This document shows, piece after piece, positions 1 through 7,788 of a stretch of DNA of 57,449 bases. Positions within the stretch are counted from its first letter, which is position 1. Each line of letters starts with the position of its first letter. Position numbers and translations under genes: made by a program. Source of the stretch: Sphingomonas sp. (GTDB lineage: Bacteria; Pseudomonadota; Alphaproteobacteria; Sphingomonadales; Sphingomonadaceae); NCBI RefSeq assembly GCF_017745215.1, contig NZ_JAGHZV010000022.1, positions 1-57,449 of the forward strand. Direction: 5' to 3'. Under the pieces are notes generated by a model. That model searched no databases. It saw nothing but the letters and a program-made list of their open reading frames with translations, and was not told where the DNA came from.

Positions 1-143
1 GCCGCTTGAAGACGCTCCGCGGCTTCACACCCTACGAATATGTCGCACGCATCTGGACAGAAGACCCGGCCCGATTCAAAATCGACCCGTACCGCCTCTC
101 CTCGGGACTAAACACCTAGACCAAGTGACGGTGTCGCTGAACA
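1..143 (+). mobile_element. Right end of an IS481-type insertion sequence (truncated by window edge)
   Basis: The left edge holds the last codons of a transposase and about 24 bases of trailing DNA. After the stop codon, the stretch GACGGTGTCGCTGAACA (127-143) read on the other strand begins TGTTCAGCGACACC, which suits the TGT...ACA termini of IS481-like elements. I therefore place the right boundary near 143. The left end and any target duplication lie outside the window, so the boundary is inferred. Confidence 0.55.
3..119 (+). CDS. IS481-family transposase, C-terminal 38 residues only (partial)
   Basis: Frame 3 is open from the window edge to a TAG at 117-119. The peptide contains KTLRGFTPYEYV, then WTEDPARF and a final GLNT. 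This matches the conserved tail of IS481/IS3-like DDE integrases, usually K-T-L-x-G-x-T-P-Y-E-Y followed by W...P..F and a terminal GLNT. The catalytic DDE domain would lie upstream, outside the window. The element marks the start of a decayed stretch and may have caused the rearrangement just downstream. Confidence 0.8.
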   Translation, partial: RLKTLRGFTPYEYVARIWTEDPARFKIDPYRLSSGLNT

Positions 144-236
144 TAGGGTGGCGTGCCATTCGCGCGGTTTCCTTCGATTGACCGGCCGGCCGGCTGGCGC
201 GGATGCGCCGCCGCCCGGTCCGCGAAGGAGACAGAC

Positions 237-615
237 GTGAGCAACGACACCGGGGGCGACGCGGCCGGCCTGGGACGCCGTACGCTTCATCCACCTCGAT
301 AATGTCGTGATCGAGTTGCTGCCGTATCGCGACGCCGCCCAGCCCAGCGGCAGCGGCGGCAGCTTCGCCGAGCCGCGCGACCATATGAGCCCGGCCTATC
401 CGCGCTCGATGCGCATCTGCTTCCATGTGCGCGACGACGTCGACTTCAACTTGTTCATCGCGCAGGACCATAGGATCCCGCCGAGCATCCAGCGGATGAT
501 GGCCAAGCGGACGGGCGGCGAGGTGGTGGAGATCGACAGCTGCCATGCCGTGATGCTGTCGCACCCGCGCGAAGTGACTGCCTTCATCGAAAAGGCGGCG
601 ACCGGCGGCCAGTGA
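237..615 (+). pseudogene. Chimeric remnant: VOC/glyoxalase-like start joined to an alpha/beta-hydrolase C-terminus
   Basis: A good ribosome binding site (GAAGGAG, 223-229) precedes a GTG at 237, but that frame stops after 21 codons (TAA at 300-302). A different frame, with a stop at 238-240, then reads FIHLDNVVIELLPYRD, typical of a vicinal-oxygen-chelate (glyoxalase/bleomycin-resistance) domain. After about 50 residues the same frame becomes IPPSIQRMMAKR...EIDSCHAVMLSHP..V, which is the C-terminal catalytic-His region of alpha/beta hydrolases. I read this as two broken genes joined by a deletion plus a frameshift, next to the insertion sequence. An unrelated small gene from GTG 307 (102 aa) is less likely. 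Confidence 0.6.
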
Positions 616-726
616 TCGCAGGTCTGCGGCCGCGCCGTCCGATCGCGGCCGTCGACCTTGATACGACATATTTATTTCGAGACATCTCGATTATCGAAAA
701 TATTATCCCCAATACTTGCGACAATC

Positions 727-756
727 TTGAGATTCACGAGACATCATTCAAATAAT
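727..756 (+). promoter_or_regulatory. Candidate sigma-70-type promoter for the first autotransporter
   Basis: Within the only clearly A/T-rich stretch of the region (about 660-810) there is TTGAGA (727-732), an 18-base spacer and AATAAT (751-756), about 118 bases upstream of the ATG at 874. A small palindrome CGAGACATCTCG sits at 678-689. The match is by eye and no transcript evidence exists. Confidence 0.35.
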
Positions 757-873
757 GCTCAGAGGCAAGTCGCAGAATTTAAGATCGTTTCTCGTTTTTC
801 CACAATATTATACTTGCCGTGAGCGGGTGCTCTGCGTCAGCCTGTAACCTGAATTACACAATTGGGGTATGGG

Positions 874-3800
874 ATGACACGCTCGTCGAGCAATGACTCG
901 GGCGCAGGACGCGCGCGCCCTTTGGCCATGTTGGCACGCGGCGCGCGCCCGCTTCGCTCGATCCTCGCCATCGGGACCTGCCTGTCGGGCTCGGCGACGG
1001 CGTTGCTGCTCGCGCCAGAGGCCCAGGCCCAGGTCGCGCGAGCGCCGGTCGTGGCCAGCCTCGGGCTGTCGAGCGACCTGCCGGTGTTGGCGTCGCTGCC
1101 CGCGCCTGTGGCCGCGCCCTCGGACCCGACGATCGTCGCGCCGGAGGCGAAGGTCGCGGTTGCCGTCATCAGCCAGGCCGCAGCCGCGCTTCCGCCTGCG
1201 CCCGACTACGACCATGGCACCGGGACGATCACCGGGAGCGATGTCGTCGTGCGGGTGGGGTCGGTCGCCACCGGGAACGACGGCGAGCGCGGCGTCGACA
1301 CCGTTGCGACCGGCACCACCTCGATCGAGGCGCGAAGCGTGACCACCACCGGCGCTTTCGCGACGGGCATCCATGCCAGCGGCTACGGCGACATCGTGAT
1401 CGATGCCTCGCAGGTCTCGACCAGCGGCTTCCACGCCTTCGGCATCGAGGCGGACAACCGATCGGCGGGCGCGCAATCGGGCGGCATCACGATCAATGCC
1501 GGCGCCGTGAGCACGAGCGGCTATGTCTCGAACGCCGTCTGGGCGGCGAGCTACGCGGGCGCGATCTCGATCACGGCGGATTCGGTCGCCGCCAACGGCA
1601 GCTACAGCACGGCAGTCTATGGCTCGAGCCAGCTCGGCGACGTCCGGATCGACGTCGCGACGGTCGGCAGCGCGGGGCAGGGCATTCTCGCCAATTCGAC
1701 CACGACCACGGATATCACCGCCGGCGATGTGGAGACCCGCGGCGTGGGCATCGCCGCCGTCGGCGGCCGGGTCTCGGTGCATGCGGGCCGCGTGACGACT
1801 TCCGGCGACAACGCGGCAGCGGTTTCGGCGCACAGCAACGACGGCGCCTATCTCTACTCGGGCGCCGGCCCGCGAATCCTCGTGGACGTCGGCACGGTCT
1901 CGACCGGCGGCTATCATTCCGACGGCATCGACACGGTCAATACGCGGTTCGACGACACCTTCATCTATTTCGACTCCGTCGCCACCAGCGGCGACAGCTC
2001 GCTCGGCATCAACGCGTTGGCGACGAACCGGGCGATCGTGGTCAAGGGCGGGGCGGTTTCCACTTCGGGAGACTATGCCACCGGCGTCGTGGTCCAGAAC
2101 CTTAGCAGCGACAATTTCGTCACGGTCGACCGGATCACCACCTCCGGAGACCATTCCGCCGGCGTGGCCGCCTTCATCAACCAAGGGATCAGCAACAACA
2201 TCGACGTCAAGACGATCACCACGAGCGGCAACAATTCCGACGGGGTTCTTGCCGTCCTTAACGGTCGTGGCGAGACCAGCAATGTCGATGTCGGTACCGT
2301 CTACACGCACGGAGCCTATTCGAAGGGTGTCGCTGCCTATGCCTATGGCACGCACGACATGATCAACATCAACGCCGAGACCGTGGTGACCGACGGATTG
2401 TACGCCGACGGCATCTACGCGAAGAATTTCTCCGTCGCCGGCAACGTCGACATCACGGCGGGAACCATCGCGACGCTGCATACTTCGAGCGTCGGCATCT
2501 TCGCCTATGCCTATGACGGCAATGTCAACATCGCTGCCGATTCGGTCAACGGCGGGGCCATCGTCGCCAGGACGGCCTATGGCGACATCCACATTACCGC
2601 GGGCGCGGTCAACGCCAGCCATTATTATTATTCGGCGATCAAGGCCTCGGGCCGCGGCGACATCGTCATCGAGGCCGGGACGCTCAATGGCAGCGGCCGC
2701 AATGTCGGCGGCATCCGCGTCGACGGGCTGACGGTCGCGGTCGACGCCGATTCGATCACGCTCACCGGCGACGACGCGCGCGGGATCATTGCCGCGGGCG
2801 TGAACCAGGTAACGATCCACTCGAATCTCGTCCGCACGACCGGCATCTATTCCTCGGCGATCGAGGCCGGCGCACGCCATGTCTCGATCTACGCCGGCGA
2901 CATCCTGACCTATGGCGATCACGCCTATGGCATCGGTGCCAGCACCATCGCACCGCGCTTCCGCTATGTTCCGACGACCTTCCATCCCGGCTATTATGCC
3001 ACCGTCTCGGTCTCTGGCGGGATCACGACGCATGGCGACGTCGCGAAGGCGATCAAGGTGCTCAGCGACGGCGGCGCCGCCGTGCACGTCGGCGGGCCGA
3101 TCGCGACCTCCGGCTACAATGCGCAGGGCGTCTTCTCGGTGGCATTCGCTCCGCAGACCATCGACGGCGGCGCCGACATCCACACCTCCGGTGTCTATTC
3201 CGCGGGCGTCCTCTCGATTTCCTACGGTGGCGACATCACCATCGGCCTGGGCAACATCACGACCGAGGGCGAAGCTTCGGCCGGCATCTATGCCCGCGCG
3301 CTCGATCATGACGGCACCGGGATGCACGGTCTTATCGACATCGACGTGAAGAGCATCACGACCTCGGGCGAGCAAGCCGCGGGCATCACCGCCATCAACA
3401 CCACGCTGGGGGGCGGCGTTTCGATCAAGGCGGACGGGATCGCGACGAGCGGCGACAATTCGGTGGGTGTGCTGGGCGTTTCGCTCACCTCGGACGTGTC
3501 GGTCGATGTCGGAAGCGTCTCGACGGCTGGCGCCAAGTCGATCGGCGTCTATGCCTATTCGAGCTTTGGCAACGCCGAGGTGACGGTCGGGGACGCGAGC
3601 ACCACCGGCGACAATGCCGGAGCCGTGGTCGCGATCGGCCGCGCCACGCTGGTGACCGCAGCCGGCGACGTGACGACGGCGGGCGACGGGTCGGCGGGCA
3701 TCTACGCTGTTAGCCTGCAGGCAGTCGCGAAAGTCGTCGCCAACAATGTCTCGACCTCGGGCGACCACGCCTCGGCGATCCGCGGCTATGCTTTCCTGAC

Positions 3801-6195
3801 GGGCGTGGACGTCACGACCGGCGGCAGGATCGCCACGACGGGCGACCAGAGCCACGGCGTGGAGATATTCGGCAACGGCCCGCTGGTGATCGTCAACAAC
3901 GGCAGCGTCACGACGGCGGGCGAGACGAGCCATGGCCTCTATGCCTCGGCGGACGCTATTTCGCACGCCGCGATCACCGTGACCAACGCCGGCAGCGTCG
4001 CCACGACCGGCGCCAATGCCGACACGATCCGCGTGCTCGGCCATGGCGATATCAAGGTCGCCTCCACCGGCACGATTTCGGCGAAGGGGGACAACAGCGC
4101 GGGCGTCGTCGCGATCGTCACGCCCCAGCCGCCGCAGACGCCTCCCGCCGTGGCGAGCGGCACGAAGACCGCCGAGACCGTGACCTTGCTCGCGACCCCG
4201 CCGACGCTGCTCTCCTTGAACGTCGCCGCGGTCGACGTGGCCGGCACCAACGCCGCCGGCATCGTCGCACTCAGCCACCAAGGCGATGTCAGCATCACTG
4301 CCGGCAAGGTGACGGCGCTGGGCGCGGGCGTGATCGGCATCGACGTGACTGCGACCACGGGCAGCGCGACGATCGCGATCGGCACGCTCGAGTCCGACGG
4401 TGTGGGCCTTCGCTCGTCGGCGAGCGGAAACGACTCGGTCAGCGTGAGCGGGGCCGTCAGGACGCCGAACCAGATCGCGATCGAACTCGCGTCGTCGGCT
4501 GGAATATCGTCGCTGAGCGTGGCGAAGGGTGCCACGGTGGTGGGCGGCGGCCATTATGATCCCGCCGATCCCACGGGCGCGAAGACCGGCAACACTATCG
4601 TGATCGGCGGCCGTACCGCCATGACGATCGAGAATGCGGGGACGATCGCCAATGTCGGCGATGGCTATGCGATCTTCGCCGTCGACGGCGGGACCAACCC
4701 GCCGCTCACCGGCCTGGCGATCAGCAACGGCGGCCGGATCGAAGGCGCGGTCCACCTTACCGGGCTCGCCGACCGCATCGTCAATTCGGGCAGCTTCGTC
4801 GCCACCAAGGACAGCGACTTCGGCGGCGGCGCCGACGTGTTCGTGAACAGCGGCACCTTCGCGATCGGTGCCGCGGCGACATCGCCGGGCACGCAGGCGA
4901 GCCTCGCCGCGTCGGGCCATTCGGTATCGATGCTGGGGCTGGAGAGCTTCCAGAACACCGGCGGCATCGTCGAGTTGCGCAACGGCGTGGCGGGCGACAC
5001 GCTGACGCTGTCGGGCAATTACACCGGCTCGGGCAGCGCGCGGCTGGGGCTCGACCTTGGCAACGGCAAGGTGGACCGGCTGGTGATCGGCGGCATGGCG
5101 ACCGGCAGCACGACGATCGTGCTCAACGTCGACGCGACCGGCGCGACGCTGCTCGCAGAGCCGATGACCCTGGTGCAGGCAGGAGCGGGCTCCTCGGCCG
5201 CGGCGTTCAGCCTCGCGAACGCCCAGGTCGGGCTGATCGACTACGGCATGGCATTCGACGCGGCGTCGGGCGGCTATCGCCTGACCAGCACCGCCGGTGC
5301 GCCGGTCCGCCGGCTCACCAAGATCGGCGAAGGCGCGCGCGAGATCTGGGGCCAGTCCGCCGCGGCGGCGAGCGCACACATGACCGAGCTTCGCGATGCG
5401 GCCGGCAGCGGCCGCTCGCTCTGGGGCCAGACGTTCGGCAGCGTGGCCAACCATGACGGCCCGGCCGAGCTCGCCTATCGCCAGAGCTTCTACGGCGCCC
5501 GGATCGGCATCGATCTCGGCGGTGGCAAGCGGACCAGCTTCGGCCTGACCGGCGGCTATCTGAACGCGCGCCAGAGCTTCAAGGGCGGCGCGACGCGCGC
5601 GACCTTCGATACGCTGAGCTTTGGCGCCTATGGCAGCCTCCGTTCGGGCGTGGTCTTCACCAACCTGCTCGCGCAGCTCGATCACAGCTGGATCAAGCTC
5701 CAGGACGGCACGCCCGGTGCGATCTGGACGGACGACGCGAGCGGCGATACCTATGGCGCGCAGGCCGAGCTCGGCGCGCGCTTCGCTACTCGCGGCCTGT
5801 TCGTCGAGCCGGTGGCGACGCTCGCCTGGCAGCACGGCAAGATCGGCGCGATCACCGCGCTGGGCCAGTCGATCGACCCTGACGACGGCGATGCGGTGAC
5901 CGGCAAGCTCGGCGCGCGCATCGGCGGCAGCGTTCGGCTGGGCGGCAGCGAGGCGGTCTTGTACGCGCGCGGGGCCTATGTCCATGCGTTCAGCGGCGAT
6001 ACCGGGCTGGTGTTTCGCAGCGGCGGCACCAGCGAGGCGGTCGCGGGCGTGCGTGCGGGAGATCACGGCGAAGCGGCGCTGGGCGTGAACCTCCTCGGCA
6101 AGGGCGCGTGGAACGGCTTCGTCGAAGGCGACGCGCGCTTTGGCGGCGGGCAGAGCGGCGGGGGCGGCCGTGTGGGACTGCGGCTCGCCTTCTGA
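874..6195 (+). CDS. Giant repeat-rich autotransporter, beta-helix passenger (1773 aa)
   Basis: This is a type Va secreted surface protein. A long basic N-terminus and a hydrophobic segment ending near A-Q-A-Q form the signal peptide. The passenger consists of roughly thirty imperfect repeats of about 35-45 residues with the core T-[ST]-G-[DY]-x-S-x-G-[IV]-x-A, each followed by a strand such as G-D-[IV]-x-I-x-A-G. This is a beta-helix pattern. The last ~280 residues (from about GQSAAAASAHM) form an autotransporter beta-barrel ending in GRVGLRLAF, with the usual terminal aromatic residue. I chose ATG 874; an in-frame TTG at 862 is possible. The gene at 15430 has the same architecture. The C-terminal barrel is clear; the passenger ligand is unknown. 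Confidence 0.85.
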   Translation: MTRSSSNDSGAGRARPLAMLARGARPLRSILAIGTCLSGSATALLLAPEAQAQVARAPVVASLGLSSDLPVLASLPAPVAAPSDPTIVAPEAKVAVAVISQAAAALPPAPDYDHGTGTITGSDVVVRVGSVATGNDGERGVDTVATGTTSIEARSVTTTGAFATGIHASGYGDIVIDASQVSTSGFHAFGIEADNRSAGAQSGGITINAGAVSTSGYVSNAVWAASYAGAISITADSVAANGSYSTAVYGSSQLGDVRIDVATVGSAGQGILANSTTTTDITAGDVETRGVGIAAVGGRVSVHAGRVTTSGDNAAAVSAHSNDGAYLYSGAGPRILVDVGTVSTGGYHSDGIDTVNTRFDDTFIYFDSVATSGDSSLGINALATNRAIVVKGGAVSTSGDYATGVVVQNLSSDNFVTVDRITTSGDHSAGVAAFINQGISNNIDVKTITTSGNNSDGVLAVLNGRGETSNVDVGTVYTHGAYSKGVAAYAYGTHDMININAETVVTDGLYADGIYAKNFSVAGNVDITAGTIATLHTSSVGIFAYAYDGNVNIAADSVNGGAIVARTAYGDIHITAGAVNASHYYYSAIKASGRGDIVIEAGTLNGSGRNVGGIRVDGLTVAVDADSITLTGDDARGIIAAGVNQVTIHSNLVRTTGIYSSAIEAGARHVSIYAGDILTYGDHAYGIGASTIAPRFRYVPTTFHPGYYATVSVSGGITTHGDVAKAIKVLSDGGAAVHVGGPIATSGYNAQGVFSVAFAPQTIDGGADIHTSGVYSAGVLSISYGGDITIGLGNITTEGEASAGIYARALDHDGTGMHGLIDIDVKSITTSGEQAAGITAINTTLGGGVSIKADGIATSGDNSVGVLGVSLTSDVSVDVGSVSTAGAKSIGVYAYSSFGNAEVTVGDASTTGDNAGAVVAIGRATLVTAAGDVTTAGDGSAGIYAVSLQAVAKVVANNVSTSGDHASAIRGYAFLTGVDVTTGGRIATTGDQSHGVEIFGNGPLVIVNNGSVTTAGETSHGLYASADAISHAAITVTNAGSVATTGANADTIRVLGHGDIKVASTGTISAKGDNSAGVVAIVTPQPPQTPPAVASGTKTAETVTLLATPPTLLSLNVAAVDVAGTNAAGIVALSHQGDVSITAGKVTALGAGVIGIDVTATTGSATIAIGTLESDGVGLRSSASGNDSVSVSGAVRTPNQIAIELASSAGISSLSVAKGATVVGGGHYDPADPTGAKTGNTIVIGGRTAMTIENAGTIANVGDGYAIFAVDGGTNPPLTGLAISNGGRIEGAVHLTGLADRIVNSGSFVATKDSDFGGGADVFVNSGTFAIGAAATSPGTQASLAASGHSVSMLGLESFQNTGGIVELRNGVAGDTLTLSGNYTGSGSARLGLDLGNGKVDRLVIGGMATGSTTIVLNVDATGATLLAEPMTLVQAGAGSSAAAFSLANAQVGLIDYGMAFDAASGGYRLTSTAGAPVRRLTKIGEGAREIWGQSAAAASAHMTELRDAAGSGRSLWGQTFGSVANHDGPAELAYRQSFYGARIGIDLGGGKRTSFGLTGGYLNARQSFKGGATRATFDTLSFGAYGSLRSGVVFTNLLAQLDHSWIKLQDGTPGAIWTDDASGDTYGAQAELGARFATRGLFVEPVATLAWQHGKIGAITALGQSIDPDDGDAVTGKLGARIGGSVRLGGSEAVLYARGAYVHAFSGDTGLVFRSGGTSEAVAGVRAGDHGEAALGVNLLGKGAWNGFVEGDARFGGGQSGGGGRVGLRLAF

Positions 6196-6336
6196 CGGTC
6201 CGTCGCGGGCCCGGTTCGTCGAAGATTGTGAATAATTGTGCAAGTGCGAAATACGTCCTTCGCCACTGCAAAATTGCTGTCATATTCCAACGTCGAACCG
6301 GGCCCATGGCCCTCGCAGCAGACCGGGTGACCAGCG

Positions 6337-7467
6337 ATGAGCGACGCAATCAACGACGAGCCGAACACCGGAACCGCCTTCGCGCCCGGCGAGGCGCCCG
6401 AGCCCGCCGCGCCGGGTGCCACCAGCCTGACGGTTTCGCGCGGCTTCAACGCGTGGCTCCGCAGCCGCCGGCTGAGTCTGGCCTTCACCAGCTACCAGAC
6501 CGGCCAGCTGTTCCTGGTCGGCGCGCATCCGAACGGCACGGTGTCGTTCAACCAGCAGAACTTCACCCGCGCGATGGGCGTGTGCTGGCGGTCCGGGCGG
6601 CTCTATCTCGGCTCGCTGTTCCAGCTCTGGCGGCTCGAGAACATGCTCAAGCCCGGCGAGGTCGCCAACAAGGCGTTCGACGTCGCGCTGGTGCCGCGCA
6701 ACGCCCAGACCACGGGCGACGTCGACATCCATGAACTCGGCGTCGATGCGCAGGGCCGGGTGATCTTCGTCAACACCAGCTATTCCTGCCTTGCGACGCT
6801 CGACCTCACCCACAGCTTCAAGCCGCTGTGGAAGCCGAGCTTCATCTCGAAGCTCGCGCCCGAGGATCGCTGCCACCTGAACGGGCTGGCGATGGACCAG
6901 GGGAGGGCGCGCTATGTCACCTGCGTCAGCCGCTCGGATGTCGTCACGGGCTGGCGCGAACGGCGCCACGAAGGCGGGATGCTGATCGACGTCGAGACCG
7001 ACCGGGTGGTGACCGACCAGCTTTCGATGCCGCACAGCCCGCGTGTCCATGGTGCGCACGTCTATGCGCTCGACAGCGGCCGCGGCCAGCTGATCCGCAT
7101 CGATCCCAAGACGGGCGCGAAAGAGGACGTCGCCTTCTGCCCCGGCTTCCTGCGCGGGCTCGCGATCCATGACGGCCACGCCGTCGTGACCGTCTCCAAG
7201 CCGCGCAACGGCGCGTTCAAGGGGCTGCTGCTCGACGGCGAGCTCAAGGCCCGCGATGCCGAGCCCTGGTGCGGCGTGCTGATCGTCAACCTCGCGAACG
7301 GCGATATCGTCGAATGGATCCGTCTCGAAGGGCACATCACCGAGCTCTTCGATGTGGCCGCCATGCCCGGCGTGGCCTGCCCGATGTCGATCGGGCCGGC
7401 GAGCGCCGAGATCCACAACGCGATCAGCTTCCCGCCGATCGACGAGGCCGTGCTCAAGGCCGCCTGA
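6337..7467 (+). CDS. TIGR03032-family protein, copy 1 (376 aa)
   Basis: The protein carries the conserved blocks of the uncharacterised TIGR03032 family: SLAFTSYQTGQLFLVG, LYLGS..QLWRLEN, LWKPSFIS, DRCHLNGLA, MPHSPRVH, CPGFLRGLAI, CGVLIVNLANG and ELFDVAAMPG. The repeated hydrophobic-strand character suggests a beta-propeller-like fold (inference). There is no signal peptide or membrane segment, so it is probably cytosolic. The biochemical role of the family is unknown. It lies 141 bases after the autotransporter on the same strand and is followed by a terminator. A paralogue sits at 10511-11590, on the other side of a regulator, so the two probably serve one pathway linked to the surface proteins. 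Confidence 0.75.
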   Translation: MSDAINDEPNTGTAFAPGEAPEPAAPGATSLTVSRGFNAWLRSRRLSLAFTSYQTGQLFLVGAHPNGTVSFNQQNFTRAMGVCWRSGRLYLGSLFQLWRLENMLKPGEVANKAFDVALVPRNAQTTGDVDIHELGVDAQGRVIFVNTSYSCLATLDLTHSFKPLWKPSFISKLAPEDRCHLNGLAMDQGRARYVTCVSRSDVVTGWRERRHEGGMLIDVETDRVVTDQLSMPHSPRVHGAHVYALDSGRGQLIRIDPKTGAKEDVAFCPGFLRGLAIHDGHAVVTVSKPRNGAFKGLLLDGELKARDAEPWCGVLIVNLANGDIVEWIRLEGHITELFDVAAMPGVACPMSIGPASAEIHNAISFPPIDEAVLKAA

Positions 7468-7512
7468 CCCGGTTCCGGCGGTCCGGCTCGGGCTGCCGCT
7501 GCGAACGACGTC

Positions 7513-7549
7513 GGGGTCGGTTCCGCCGCGTGCGGAATCGGCCCCGTTT
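7513..7549 (+). terminator. Intrinsic terminator after TIGR03032 copy 1
   Basis: A 14-bp stem (7513-7526 with 7532-7545, fully paired if two G-U pairs are allowed) closes a 5-base loop and is followed by GTTTC. It begins 46 bases after the stop codon. The T-run is short, so efficiency is uncertain. Confidence 0.6.
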
Positions 7550-7633
7550 CACGTCATCATCCTGTCAGATCGCGCTGCCATCCGCATCCGCGCGGTCGGA
7601 TTCGTACGCTTGAACAACAGGTTGGAGCGAGAC

Positions 7634-7647
7634 CGGCGTTAACGCCG
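7634..7647. promoter_or_regulatory. 14-base perfect palindrome upstream of the regulator
   Basis: CGGCGTTAACGCCG is perfectly self-complementary and lies about 140 bases before the regulator start, in the 321-base gap 7468-7788. It is followed by A/T-rich GATAAAAGTTGTTAAAAG. It could be an operator for the adjacent winged-helix regulator, but this is inferred from position only. Apart from the terminator and this site I see nothing else in the gap. Confidence 0.35.
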
Positions 7648-7788
7648 CGAGCCACGCGATAAAAGTTGTTAAAAGCTGTCATTCGCCTCGTTAACAGCAA
7701 TTGTCCGAGCAATGCTCCCTTCCGCCGCTTGGGAAAAGGCGGCTGGACAAGGCGTCGACGCGCCATCCATCGACCATCGCAACGGGGC

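Noticed and set aside
307..615. A free-standing 102-residue gene from GTG 307
   Set aside because: No ribosome site, and the sequence is a join of two unrelated family fragments, so it is annotated as part of the pseudogene.
808..6243. Uninterrupted 1811-codon reading frame antisense to the first autotransporter
   Set aside because: It is rich in Arg, Asp, His and Ala, follows the repeats of the opposite strand, and has no domain or ribosome site. It is open because the GC-rich repeats avoid the relevant triplets.
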